Source: an uncultured Oscillibacter sp.
GTDB lineage: Bacteria; Bacillota; Clostridia; Oscillospirales; Oscillospiraceae
DNA: 64,000 nucleotides
Reading direction: 5' to 3'
NCBI GenBank assembly: GCA_910576865.1
Contig: CAJTKE010000014.1
Location: 7,541 to 71,540, forward strand
Shown here: in pieces, positions 49,287 to 57,898 of the stretch
How positions within the stretch are numbered: the stretch's first letter is position 1
Layout of the letters: every line of letters begins with the position of its first letter
The notes under the pieces: generated by a model
Told to the model about the DNA's origin: nothing
Databases searched by the model: none
Seen by the model: the letters and a program-made list of their open reading frames with translations, nothing else
Translations under genes and position numbers: made by a program

Positions 49287-49350
49287 TTTGACTTCGTAAT
49301 TATACCAGATTTTCTCAAAAAAGACAAATCATTTTTGTGCCAAACGGGCG

Positions 49351-49379
49351 TTTCAAAAGTGGAGCGTTTCCTGTATAAT
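49351..49379 (+). promoter_or_regulatory. Promoter of thyX
   Basis: TTTCAA (49351-49356), 17 bp, TATAAT (49374-49379). Confidence 0.65.
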
Positions 49380-49493
49380 GAAAAAAAGACTCGCCTCATG
49401 GACGGCGATGCGCCGGGGGGCAGGGAAGCTGAAAATCTCAGACGGTATCCGGCATTGATCGGGCGGAGTCTGATCGAAGGGGGAAGCGTGTAA

Positions 49494-50129
49494 ATGAACA
49501 TCATTGCGCCGAGTCACGAGTTTTTGCAGGAAATTGACGGGTTGAAGATGCTGCGGACGTTGGAGGAGATCGGGAGGATCTGCTATAAGAGCGAGGGGAA
49601 GATCACGGAGACGTCCTATAAGCCCTTCCTTTCCAGGCTGATTGCGAACGGGCACGAGTCCGTCATTGAGCACGAAAAGGTCAGCGTAAGGATTATCTGC
49701 GACCGGGGCGTGACCCATGAAATCGTCCGCCACCGGCTGGCCAGCTACAGCCAGGAGAGCACGCGCTACTGCAATTACAGCCAGGACCGGTTTGGAAACG
49801 AGCTGACGTTCATCCGCCCCTGCTTCTGGGAGGAACGGCCGGAGGAGTTCGCTGTCTGGCAGGAGACGATGGCGGTCATTGAGCAGAACTATTTCCGCCT
49901 CCTGAGCCTGGGCGCCCTCCCCCAGGAGGCGCGGAGCATCCTTCCGAACAGCCTGAAAACTGAGATCGCTGTCACGATGGACCTGCGGGAGTGGAGGCAC
50001 TTTTTCAAGCTGCGCACTTCGCCCGCCGCCCATCCGCAGATGCAGGAAGTTGCCAAGGCGCTCCTGGCGGATTTTCAAAAGCGGATCCCCCTTTTGTTTG
50101 ACGACATTCCGCTCGGCGGAGAGGAATGA
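49494..50129 (+). CDS. thyX: FAD-dependent thymidylate synthase
   Basis: 211 residues. The ThyX signature RHRxxSxxxxSxRY is present as RHRLASYSQESTRY (79-92), and SVIEHEKVSVRIICDRGVTHEIVRHR precedes it. Makes dTMP from dUMP using methylene-tetrahydrofolate and NAD(P)H via FAD. Ribosome-binding site AAGGGGGAAG. Coupled to the next gene: its final GAATGA overlaps ATG 50126. Whether this is the only thymidylate synthase in the genome cannot be told here. Confidence 0.96.
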   Translation: MNIIAPSHEFLQEIDGLKMLRTLEEIGRICYKSEGKITETSYKPFLSRLIANGHESVIEHEKVSVRIICDRGVTHEIVRHRLASYSQESTRYCNYSQDRFGNELTFIRPCFWEERPEEFAVWQETMAVIEQNYFRLLSLGALPQEARSILPNSLKTEIAVTMDLREWRHFFKLRTSPAAHPQMQEVAKALLADFQKRIPLLFDDIPLGGEE

Positions 50130-51661
50130 TATACATGGACCCAATAAAATTTTCCTGGCTGAGCGGCGGCTTTGTCACGGAGGAACTGCTGGAGAATCTT
50201 TCCGATCTCTATTCTCACCATTACGGCACCTGGAGCCAACACGCGCCTTACAATCCCGGAAAGCCGATCAGGCTGTCCGCCGGGCGTCTGCGGAGCTGGC
50301 TGGCGGATCCGGATTCCGCCGTGTATTACGCGTCCAGCGGCGAGCGGTTGGTGGGATACGCGATTGCGATCCGAAAAAACGTGAAAGGGTATGGCGTCGT
50401 TTCCTGGGTCACCCAGCTTGTCGTCCACAAAGCGTATCGCAAGCAGGGAATCGCGAAGCGGCTGTTGTTTTCCATTTGGGGGCTTTCCGGCGATTATGCC
50501 TGGGGAATCCTCAGCGCAAACCCCTACGCGATCCGGGCCCTGGAGAAGGCGACCCGGCGGAGGAGCCTGCCGGAGCGGATCCACAAAAACATCCGCAAGA
50601 TCATGAGTGTGGGCATTGAATCTCTGTCTTATATCGAAGCGGATACCGAATATCAGGTCGACAGGGAAAACGCCCGTGTCAATACGGAATTTTTTGTGGA
50701 TCACGAGGATGTCCCGGAAAAGGTGAAGCGCGTGACGACACCGGAAACCCCGTGGCTTCTGGGCGGCCTCCCCGAGGGCTGGGAGTGGATTTCCTTTACA
50801 TTTCGGGACCAGCCGCCGCTGAGCCTCTCTCCCGATGAGATCGAGACGATGGTGAAAACCTCCGACGATATCGCCAAGGAGGCCTACTCCCGGATGGACC
50901 TTACAAACCAGCCATGGGCAAGGCACACCACCGCCGAAACGGAGTTCATCCTCCGGGAGTGCGGGCTGGAGCCCGGAATGCGGGTGCTTGATTTCGGATG
51001 CGGAACGGGACGGCACAGCAATATGCTGTCCAGGCATGGGCTTCTTGTGACGGGCGTCGACTATGTGGACAGCAGCATCAAAACCGCCGCGAAAGCCGCT
51101 TCTTCCAATGGCGCGGCCAGGTTTGTAGTGGGCGATTGCAGGAACATCGACCTGGAGGAATTGTATGACGCGGCAATTTGCCTGTACGACGTGGTGGGGT
51201 CTTACGTCTCTTTGGAGAGCAATCAGGAAGTGCTTGACAACTTGGCAAGGCATCTGAAAACAGGCGGGATCGCCGTGATTTCCGTCATGAATTATGACCT
51301 CACCAGCGCGGAGGCCAGGTACCGGTTCTCATTCGCGGAAGAGCCCAACGAGCTGCTGTCCCTGGAGCCCGGCACGATTATGGAAAAGAGCGGAGACGTG
51401 TTCGATCCGGATCACCTGATGCTGGACGAGAAGGAGCGCATTGTTTACCGGTGCGAACAGTTTACGATGGGCACCAACCTGCCCAAGGAGCTGATCGTGC
51501 GGGACCGCAGGTTTACGATGGAGCAGATTCAGGAAATGTGCGAGCAAGCCGGATTGGAAGTGCTGTTTTCCAGATATGTAAGCGCCGCCGACTGGAACAA
51601 GCCCCTGGCCAGGACGGATCACCACGCGAAGGAGATTCTTCTGAAGTGCCGGAAGCGCTGA
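50126..51661 (+). CDS. GNAT acetyltransferase / SAM methyltransferase fusion
   Basis: 511 residues in two parts. Residues about 20-170 look like a GNAT N-acyltransferase (VSWVTQLVVHKAYRKQGIAKRLLF is the acetyl-CoA pyrophosphate loop R/Q-x-x-G-I-A). Residues about 240-420 are a class I SAM methyltransferase with motif I VLDFGCGTGRHSNML and post-I GVDYVDSSI. The C-terminal 90 residues are helical and unrecognised. Starts inside the thyX stop (4-bp overlap), so the two are made together. Substrate unknown; pairing with a dTMP synthase raises the possibility of nucleotide or nucleobase modification, which is a guess. Confidence 0.85.
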   Translation: MIYMDPIKFSWLSGGFVTEELLENLSDLYSHHYGTWSQHAPYNPGKPIRLSAGRLRSWLADPDSAVYYASSGERLVGYAIAIRKNVKGYGVVSWVTQLVVHKAYRKQGIAKRLLFSIWGLSGDYAWGILSANPYAIRALEKATRRRSLPERIHKNIRKIMSVGIESLSYIEADTEYQVDRENARVNTEFFVDHEDVPEKVKRVTTPETPWLLGGLPEGWEWISFTFRDQPPLSLSPDEIETMVKTSDDIAKEAYSRMDLTNQPWARHTTAETEFILRECGLEPGMRVLDFGCGTGRHSNMLSRHGLLVTGVDYVDSSIKTAAKAASSNGAARFVVGDCRNIDLEELYDAAICLYDVVGSYVSLESNQEVLDNLARHLKTGGIAVISVMNYDLTSAEARYRFSFAEEPNELLSLEPGTIMEKSGDVFDPDHLMLDEKERIVYRCEQFTMGTNLPKELIVRDRRFTMEQIQEMCEQAGLEVLFSRYVSAADWNKPLARTDHHAKEILLKCRKR

Positions 51662-51807
51662 ATGTCCGGCGTTCGGCAGTACCAAGGGCAACCCCTTCCA
51701 GGATATCCCAAACAGCGGAATTTTCACGTGAGCGGTCACAAAATGATGATCTTTGATTTCCGGTAATATCAATAAAAAGCAGGGGAAAGTTTTGTGTAAC
51801 CCATGAA

Positions 51808-51864
51808 TTGATTTTTGCGTGAAAGCTGTGCTACAATCTGTTTGCACCTAAAGAATACGTATTC
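51808..51864 (+). promoter_or_regulatory. Promoter and operator of the sucrose repressor gene
   Basis: TTGATT (51808-51813), 18 bp, TACAAT (51832-51837). The 12-bp perfect palindrome GAATACGTATTC (51853-51864) lies shortly downstream of the expected start. The identical palindrome is at 52894-52905. The rest of 51662-51877 shows no gene and no clear terminator. Confidence 0.8.
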
Positions 51865-51877
51865 AGACGGAGCCAAT

Positions 51878-52846
51878 ATGATTACAATGACGGAAATCGC
51901 AAAACTGACCCATGTTTCCCAGCCCACGGTGTCTCGTGTGCTGAACGGAAGCATGACGGTGGCTCCGGAGATTCGGGAACGGGTGCTGGCCTGCGCCAGG
52001 GAGCACGATTATCAGTTCAACGCCTTGGCCAAGGGGCTCCAGGGCAGCAAAACGAAGCTGCTGGGCGTGCTGGTGACCGACATTTCCAACGGCTTTTTTG
52101 CCGACCTGGCGAAACGGATCGAGGCTGAGGCTCGGGAAAACGGGTACAGCATCATCTTGTTCAACAGCGATTACAATCCCCGGAACGAACAGGAGTATTT
52201 GGATGTGGTCCGGCGTTACCGGGTGGACGGCGTACTGGCGGTGCCGATCCGGGAGACCAGCGGGGAATGGCGGGAGTACGTCAAAAAACTGGATGTGCCC
52301 GTCGTGACCGTCACCCGCCGGGCCAAGGGCCTGGATTCGGTCTATGTGGATCACGCCCAGGCCGGGGCTATGGTGGCGGCGCATCTGCTGGAACGGGGCT
52401 TCCGGCGCTTCCTGTTTATCGGGAAGGACTACGACGGGAAATACGTGGGCTTCCGCCGGTCTCTCGTGGAGATCGGCTATGGCCCGCGGACGGCGAACGT
52501 CGTTTATCAGGACGATGTTCAGATGAACCGGGCGCTGGAGGATTGGCTGGGCCAGTCGCCGGAGCGGGGAGCCGTCTTCGCGGGAAACGACATCTACGCG
52601 CTGCGGGTGCTGGACGCGCTCCGGCGGCTGAAGGTCTCTGTTCCTGAGGAGGTTGGCGTGATCGGGTTTGACGATACCTCCATGGGCCGCTATCTCAATC
52701 CCCGGCTGAGCAGCGTGTCCCAGCCTATCGCCCGGATGGCCCATGAGGCCGTGGCGCGGCTGCTGGACCGCATTGACCGCTCCGGTCCCCGGGAAGCGCT
52801 GGATGATCCGCTTTCCGCCTCACTGGTGATCCGTGAGAGTACTTGA
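51878..52846 (+). CDS. scrR: LacI-family sucrose operon repressor
   Basis: 322 residues. The LacI helix-turn-helix TMTEIAKLTHVSQPTVSRVLNGS opens the protein, followed by a periplasmic-binding-protein-like ligand domain (LLGVLVTDISNGFFADL, IGFDDTSMGRYLNPRLSSV). ATG at 51878 after GGAG; the frame extends upstream through the operator without a ribosome-binding site. Two identical operators flank the gene's regulatory regions. The sugar is assigned from neighbours (PTS and GH32). Confidence 0.9.
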   Translation: MITMTEIAKLTHVSQPTVSRVLNGSMTVAPEIRERVLACAREHDYQFNALAKGLQGSKTKLLGVLVTDISNGFFADLAKRIEAEARENGYSIILFNSDYNPRNEQEYLDVVRRYRVDGVLAVPIRETSGEWREYVKKLDVPVVTVTRRAKGLDSVYVDHAQAGAMVAAHLLERGFRRFLFIGKDYDGKYVGFRRSLVEIGYGPRTANVVYQDDVQMNRALEDWLGQSPERGAVFAGNDIYALRVLDALRRLKVSVPEEVGVIGFDDTSMGRYLNPRLSSVSQPIARMAHEAVARLLDRIDRSGPREALDDPLSASLVIREST

Positions 52847-52850
52847 ATGG

Positions 52851-52881
52851 AAAAAAGGATGGCGTTCCGGCGTCCTTTTTT
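52851..52881 (+). terminator. Terminator after scrR
   Basis: AAAAAAGGATG (52851-52861) pairs with CGTCCTTTTTT (52871-52881), one G-T wobble, ending in a T-run. Confidence 0.75.
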
Positions 52882-52893
52882 CAGGATTTATGA

Positions 52894-52905
52894 GAATACG
52901 TATTC
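52894..52905 (+). promoter_or_regulatory. ScrR operator before the PTS gene
   Basis: GAATACGTATTC, identical to the palindrome at 51853-51864, 65 bp before the PTS start codon. A one-mismatch copy (GCATACGTATTC) lies inside the PTS gene at 53451-53462. Confidence 0.8.
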
Positions 52906-52970
52906 ACAACTGCCCTTGTGCCTCCGCTCCGTCCATGGAGCTGAAATAAAATGTGAAAGGAAGCAGAAGT

Positions 52971-54854
52971 ATGGATTACAAAAAGGTAGCCCGGGAAATC
53001 TACGACAAGGTGGGGAAGAGGGAAAACCTGGTTTCCGCCGCTCACTGCGCCACCAGGCTCCGTCTGGTCCTGGCGGACAACGCCAAGTGCGACGCGAAAG
53101 CCGTAGAGGACATTGACGGGGTCAAGGGAGTTTTCAGCGCCTCCGGCCAGCTTCAGATCATCCTGGGCACCGGCACGGTGAATAAGGTCTATGACGAGTT
53201 AATCGCCATCTCCGGGCTCACTGCCGCCACGAAAGAAGAGGTCAAAGCCGCCGCGGCCGCCAAGCAGAATATCTTCAAGCGGGCCATCAAGTGCCTGGGG
53301 GACATTTTCGTTCCCATCATTCCGGCCATCGTGGCCAGCGGCTTCCTGATGGGCATCATGGAGGCGCTGAACTTCATGGTCAACAACGGATTTTTGAACA
53401 TCGACACCTCCGGCTCCATCTATGTGTTCGCCAATCTTTTTGCCAACACTGCATACGTATTCCTGCCGATTTTGATCGCCTACAGCGCCGCCAAGGCCTT
53501 TGGAGGAAATCCCTATCTGGGCGCGGTCATCGGTATGCTGATGATCCACCCGGACCTCCAGAACGCCTGGACGGTGGCGACGCAGGGAGTGCTGCGGACG
53601 CAGAGCGTGTGGTTCGGCCTGTATGAGGTGGACCTGGTGGGGTATCAGGGCCACGTCATTCCGGTGATCATCGCCGTGTGGGTGATGTGCTTCATTGAAA
53701 AACGCCTGCACAAGATCGTTCCCGCCATGTTCGACCTGTTTGTAACGCCCCTGGTCAGCGTATTTGCCACCGGCTACCTGACGTATTCCGTCATTGGCCC
53801 CATCTTCGTGACCATTGAGAACGGAGTCATCGGAGGCATCCAGACCCTGCTCACGCTCCCCCTGGGCCTGGGCAGCCTGATTATGGGCGGCCTGTATTCC
53901 ACCACCGTGGTGGCGGGCATCCACCACATGTACACGGTCATTGATATGGGACAGCTGTCCATGTACGGCGTGACCTACTGGCTCCCCCTGGCCTCCGCCG
54001 CCAATATGGCACAGGGCGCGGCCACCCTGGCGGTTGCCCTCAAGAGCAGGAACCAGAAGACCAAGTCCGTGGCTCTGCCCTCCGCGTTCTCCTGCTTCAT
54101 GGGCATCACCGAGCCCGCCATTTTCGGCGTGAACCTGCGCCATTTCAAGCCCTTCGTCTGCGGCGCCATCGGCGGCGCGGCGGGCGCCATGTACGCCTCT
54201 CTGGTGGGCCTGGGGGCCAGCGGTACCGGCGTGACCGGCCTGTTCGGCCTGCTGCTGTGCCTCAACGACCCCATCAATTACATCATCATGGCCGCGATCT
54301 CCATCGGCGTGGCTTTCGTCCTGACTTGGCTGTTTGGCTATAAGGACGCCGCTCCCGCGGAGAAAAAGACTGTCCAGCCCGGGCCCGCGCTCCCCGCCGT
54401 GGACTGCAAGCCCGGCGCGGTGTACGCCCCGGTTTCCGGAACGGTCATTCCCTCCGAGGAGATCCCCGACGAGACCTTTGCCGCCGGAGTCCTGGGACAG
54501 GGCGTGGGCATCCAGCCCGCTGAAGGTTTTGCGGCTGCCCCCTTCGACGGCGAGATTTCCTCTGTGGCCGAGACGCGGCACGCGGTGGGCATCACCTCTC
54601 CCGACGGTATGGAGGTGCTGATTCATGTGGGCGTGGATACCGTGGCGATGAACGGCGAGGGTTTCGAGTGCTTTGTCCAGGAGGGCCAGAAGGTAAAGGC
54701 CGGTGAAAAGCTCATCGCCTTTGACCGGGACAAGATCGCCGCCGCCGGTCATCCCGATGTGGTGGTGGTGCTGGTGACCAACTCCGATGACTACGAGAGT
54801 GTGACCATCCAGACCGGCGTCTGCAAGGCTCTGGACAAGGTGATCCAGGTCTGA
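52971..54854 (+). CDS. scrA: PTS sucrose-type transporter, EIIBCA
   Basis: 627 residues. IIB domain 1-85 with phospho-Cys26 (AAHCATRLRLVL). IIC membrane domain about 105-455 with the glucose-family GITEPAIFG loop. A fused IIA domain at about 485-627 carries phospho-His in LIHVGVDTVAMNGEGF. Takes up sucrose as sucrose-6-phosphate, given the downstream GH32 enzyme. ATG at 52971 (MDYKK) with AAAGGAAG upstream; a longer frame start at 52953 is less likely. The fused IIA means no separate Crr-like protein is needed. Confidence 0.93.
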   Translation: MDYKKVAREIYDKVGKRENLVSAAHCATRLRLVLADNAKCDAKAVEDIDGVKGVFSASGQLQIILGTGTVNKVYDELIAISGLTAATKEEVKAAAAAKQNIFKRAIKCLGDIFVPIIPAIVASGFLMGIMEALNFMVNNGFLNIDTSGSIYVFANLFANTAYVFLPILIAYSAAKAFGGNPYLGAVIGMLMIHPDLQNAWTVATQGVLRTQSVWFGLYEVDLVGYQGHVIPVIIAVWVMCFIEKRLHKIVPAMFDLFVTPLVSVFATGYLTYSVIGPIFVTIENGVIGGIQTLLTLPLGLGSLIMGGLYSTTVVAGIHHMYTVIDMGQLSMYGVTYWLPLASAANMAQGAATLAVALKSRNQKTKSVALPSAFSCFMGITEPAIFGVNLRHFKPFVCGAIGGAAGAMYASLVGLGASGTGVTGLFGLLLCLNDPINYIIMAAISIGVAFVLTWLFGYKDAAPAEKKTVQPGPALPAVDCKPGAVYAPVSGTVIPSEEIPDETFAAGVLGQGVGIQPAEGFAAAPFDGEISSVAETRHAVGITSPDGMEVLIHVGVDTVAMNGEGFECFVQEGQKVKAGEKLIAFDRDKIAAAGHPDVVVVLVTNSDDYESVTIQTGVCKALDKVIQV

Positions 54855-54882
54855 CAGGTCCATGTGAAGAAGGAGGGGTTCC

Positions 54883-56298
54883 ATGAATGCGCTGCACAAG
54901 GATCTGGTCCGCCTGACCGCGGCGGCGGAACGGCAGGCGGCGAAGGCCGGTCCCTGGCGGCCCGGTCTCCATCTGGCGCCGCCCACCGGCTGGCTCAACG
55001 ACCCCAACGGCTTGTGCCGTTTTCGGGATGAGTACCATGTGTTCTATCAATACGCGCCCTTCGACGCTGGCGGCGGCGTGAAGTTCTGGGGGCACTATAA
55101 ATCCCGCGATCTGCTCTCCTGGGAGCGGTGCCCGGTCATGCTGTACAGCGACGAGCCCTATGACGTCCACGGCGCGTATTCCGGCTCGGCCCTCTGCGAG
55201 GAGGACGGCCTGTATCTCTATTACACCGGGAATGTCAAGTACGGCGGAGACTACGATTATGTTCTGGAAGGCCGTGAGAACAATACTTGCGTGGCCTATT
55301 CCCCGGACGGGGTGCGCCTCGGCTGGAAACGGCTGCTGATGGGCCCCAAGGATTACCCCGGCGGATTGACGCGGCATGTGCGGGACCCGAAGGTGTGGAA
55401 GCAGGACGGCGTTTATTACATGGTGCTGGGGGCCCGTACCGTGGAAGACGCGGGCGCGGCGCTGGTATTTGAGTCAAAGGACAAGTTCCAGTGGAAGCAT
55501 ATCAACACAATCCGCACACCGGCTGTCTTTGGCTATATGTGGGAATGCCCCGATCTCTTTGAAATGGACGGACAGTGGTTTTTGGCGGTTTCTCCACAAG
55601 GGGTTCCGGGAAAGGGTCCGGGCTTTGAGAACATCTACGCCTCCGGATACTTTCCGCTCTTTGGCGATTTCCGGGGAGACTGCCGGCTGGGGGAGTTTGT
55701 CCCCTTCGACTTCGGCTTTGATTTTTACGCGCCGCAGACCTTCCCGGATGGGAGCCGCCGCCTGCTGATCGGCTGGATGGGGATGCCGGACGCGGAGTAT
55801 TCCAATCCCACCGCCACCCAGGGTTGGCAGCACTGCTTGACTGTACCACGAGTACTGGAGCGCCGCCGGAACAGGCTGGTGATGAACCCGGTCCCGGAGC
55901 TGGAGGGATTGCGTGAGGGTTCCCGGGAATATGACTTTGAGGGAGAAAAGATGATAGACCTTCCCCTGCTCTCCGACATTACGCTCACCTGCGAGGGGAA
56001 GCTGTCCCTGGACCTCTCCGGCGTTTCCCTGCGGACAGGGAACGGAGCGCTGACGCTGACCGTCCGAGAGGGCGGCTGGGGCCGGGGGAGCCGGACCGCT
56101 CCCGTCCGCGAACTGCGGAAGCTGCGCGTCCTGGCGGATACCAGCGCTCTGGAGTTTTTCGCGAATGACGGGGAAGCGGTCTTGTCGGTTCGCTGGTATC
56201 CGGAGAGCGAAAGACGGACGCTGACGCTGAAGGGAAGAGGGAAAGCGGTCGTCCACAAACTGCGTCCCATGCAAATCAAAGAGTATTCCCCTGAGTGA
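54883..56298 (+). CDS. scrB: Sucrose-6-phosphate hydrolase (GH32)
   Basis: 471 residues. The GH32 nucleophile motif WLNDPNG (Asp40), the transition-state motif RDPKVW, and the acid/base EC motif WECPDLF are all present. The C-terminal beta-sandwich (about 345-471) is intact. Cytoplasmic, no signal peptide. Splits sucrose-6-P into glucose-6-P and fructose. 28 nt after scrA, ribosome-binding site AAGGAGGGG. Confidence 0.95.
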   Translation: MNALHKDLVRLTAAAERQAAKAGPWRPGLHLAPPTGWLNDPNGLCRFRDEYHVFYQYAPFDAGGGVKFWGHYKSRDLLSWERCPVMLYSDEPYDVHGAYSGSALCEEDGLYLYYTGNVKYGGDYDYVLEGRENNTCVAYSPDGVRLGWKRLLMGPKDYPGGLTRHVRDPKVWKQDGVYYMVLGARTVEDAGAALVFESKDKFQWKHINTIRTPAVFGYMWECPDLFEMDGQWFLAVSPQGVPGKGPGFENIYASGYFPLFGDFRGDCRLGEFVPFDFGFDFYAPQTFPDGSRRLLIGWMGMPDAEYSNPTATQGWQHCLTVPRVLERRRNRLVMNPVPELEGLREGSREYDFEGEKMIDLPLLSDITLTCEGKLSLDLSGVSLRTGNGALTLTVREGGWGRGSRTAPVRELRKLRVLADTSALEFFANDGEAVLSVRWYPESERRTLTLKGRGKAVVHKLRPMQIKEYSPE

Positions 56299-56401
56299 GG
56301 GCGGGCTGGACAAGTCCGGTCGAGCCTGTTAGGATAGAGGAAAAGCGGATCCCGCGTGTCAGGACCGCGGCTGAACAGAAACAACAAAAGGAGGGAGCTT
56401 T

Positions 56402-57235
56402 TTGAAAATACGTTATTTGGGAACCGCCGCCGCCGAGGGCTGGCCCGCGCTGTTCTGCTCCTGCCCCATCTGCGCCCAAGCCCGGGAACGGGGCGGAAAG
56501 AATCTGCGTACCCGCACCCAGGCCGTTTTGGACGGGGAACTGCTGATTGATTTCCCGCCGGACACCTACTGCCACGCCTTGCGGTACGGCCTGGAGTTGG
56601 CGAAGATTCACACGCTGCTGGTAACCCACAGCCATATGGATCACTGGTTTCCCACAGACCTGATCCACCGCCATGAGCACTTCGGCCACGGCGCGGAAGG
56701 CGTTCTGGAGGTCTACGGCAGCCAGGCGGTCAAGGACGCTTTTGACGCCCATATCCTGGTCGACCGGTTCAAGCCTCATCCCATTGACGGCGTGGTGAAC
56801 TTCCATGTGATTCACGGGGGAGACCGTTTCCGGTCCAATGGATGGGAGATCACCGCCGTGCCCGCCGACCATGACCAGCGGGAGGAATGCCTTGTGTACA
56901 TCTGCAAAAAAGCGGGGAAGACGGTCTTTTACGGCCATGATACCGGCGTGAATCTGAGCGCGGAGGCTTGGGCGCTCATAACGGCGGAGCGGTATGACCT
57001 GATCAGTCTGGACGCCACCATGGGGGAAAAGACGGTCGGCGGCTATCATATGGGTCTGCCTGACGCAGAGGCCGTCTTCCAAAAGCTCCATGACCTGGGT
57101 TGCACCGGCAGCCATACCGTAAAGGTCGTGAATCATTTCAGCCACAACGGGGGGATGACTCATGACCAGCTGGAGGCGTGGGGGAGAGAGCGGGGGATTC
57201 TGGCTGCCTATGACGGTATGGAAGTGATGTTCTAA
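56402..57235 (+). CDS. MBL-fold metallohydrolase (PhnP-like), TTG start
   Basis: 277 residues. Metal motif THSHMDHW (HxHxDH) near residue 76, preceded by a PhnP-like N-terminal CSCPICAQARERGG stretch. Later ligands in PADHDQ, YGHDTG and NHFSHNGG. The start is TTG at 56402, set by AAAGGAGGGAG directly before it; no ATG is available at the right place. It ends the sucrose operon (103 nt after scrB). By family, phosphodiesterase activity on cyclic phosphates is likely; its link to sucrose use is unknown. Confidence 0.88.
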   Translation: MKIRYLGTAAAEGWPALFCSCPICAQARERGGKNLRTRTQAVLDGELLIDFPPDTYCHALRYGLELAKIHTLLVTHSHMDHWFPTDLIHRHEHFGHGAEGVLEVYGSQAVKDAFDAHILVDRFKPHPIDGVVNFHVIHGGDRFRSNGWEITAVPADHDQREECLVYICKKAGKTVFYGHDTGVNLSAEAWALITAERYDLISLDATMGEKTVGGYHMGLPDAEAVFQKLHDLGCTGSHTVKVVNHFSHNGGMTHDQLEAWGRERGILAAYDGMEVMF

Positions 57236-57242
57236 ATTGAGG

Positions 57243-57287
57243 CGGGGTCGCTTTTCGAACTTTTTTATCGAAAAGCGGCCCCGTTTT
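57243..57287 (+). terminator. Terminator of the sucrose operon
   Basis: A 16-bp stem (57243-57258 with 57268-57283, one G-T) followed by TTTTATG. Confidence 0.85.
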
Positions 57288-57349
57288 ATGCTGTATCCAT
57301 TGATATGACTGGGTTTTCAAAAAGTCTCAATAAAGACGTCCTTTGCATT

Positions 57350-57812
57350 GTCATGAGGACATCCCGATTTTGAAAATGACGGCTTTTGCATTTTCTCGGA
57401 TGCACTCCATCCCAAGTTCCTGCATGATGCCCCTGATTCTCTTTTTCCCCACATGGATGCCATTCTCAGCCAGAATAATCCGAATCTTTTCTGTTCCGAA
57501 ACGTTGCTGGCTTTCATCAAAAATTTGCTGCATCTGCAACGTGAGCTGAGCTTGCTCTTCTTCATACCTGCTCCGGTCTGCTCTGCGGAAAATGTGGTTG
57601 TAAAATGTTCCCCTGGCTACATTCAGTGCTCACAAAGTTCATGTACATTGTAACCCTCGTGTTGAATGTGCAATGTTTCCAGAATATCCAGACGTCTGCG
57701 CAATGGGGTTTCATCAATAAGGCCGGATAAACGAATTGTATTCCTCTGGATACCTCTTTGGCATAAACAGCACCACCTTTCAGATAAGATGCTATCATTC
57801 TACCATGAAAAA
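57350..57812 (-). pseudogene. Degenerate IS3-type insertion sequence
   Basis: AT-rich island on the reverse strand. After AAAGGTGG, MPKRYPEEYNSFIR opens like an IS3 OrfA but stops after a few codons. A second frame reads LIDETPLRRRLDILETLHIQ and HEGYNVHELCE; a missing base near 57633 then shifts to NVARGTFYNHIFRRADRSRY, EEEQAQLTLQMQQIFDESQ and RFGTEKIRIILAENGIHVGKK, the HTH region of IS3 OrfB. It ends in a stop at 57351. The DDE catalytic domain is missing and no clear terminal repeats are seen, so the element is dead. Confidence 0.7.
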
Positions 57813-57898
57813 TATTCTATAGCTCATAGCGGCAATACATTCCTCCTTTTTACTTTCTTTGTTCTCTTTTGGATCTTTGCTTCTCTAATGATCATGCA

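Noticed and set aside
57310..57820. Active insertion sequence
   Set aside because: No DDE domain, frameshifted reading frames and no terminal inverted repeats seen.
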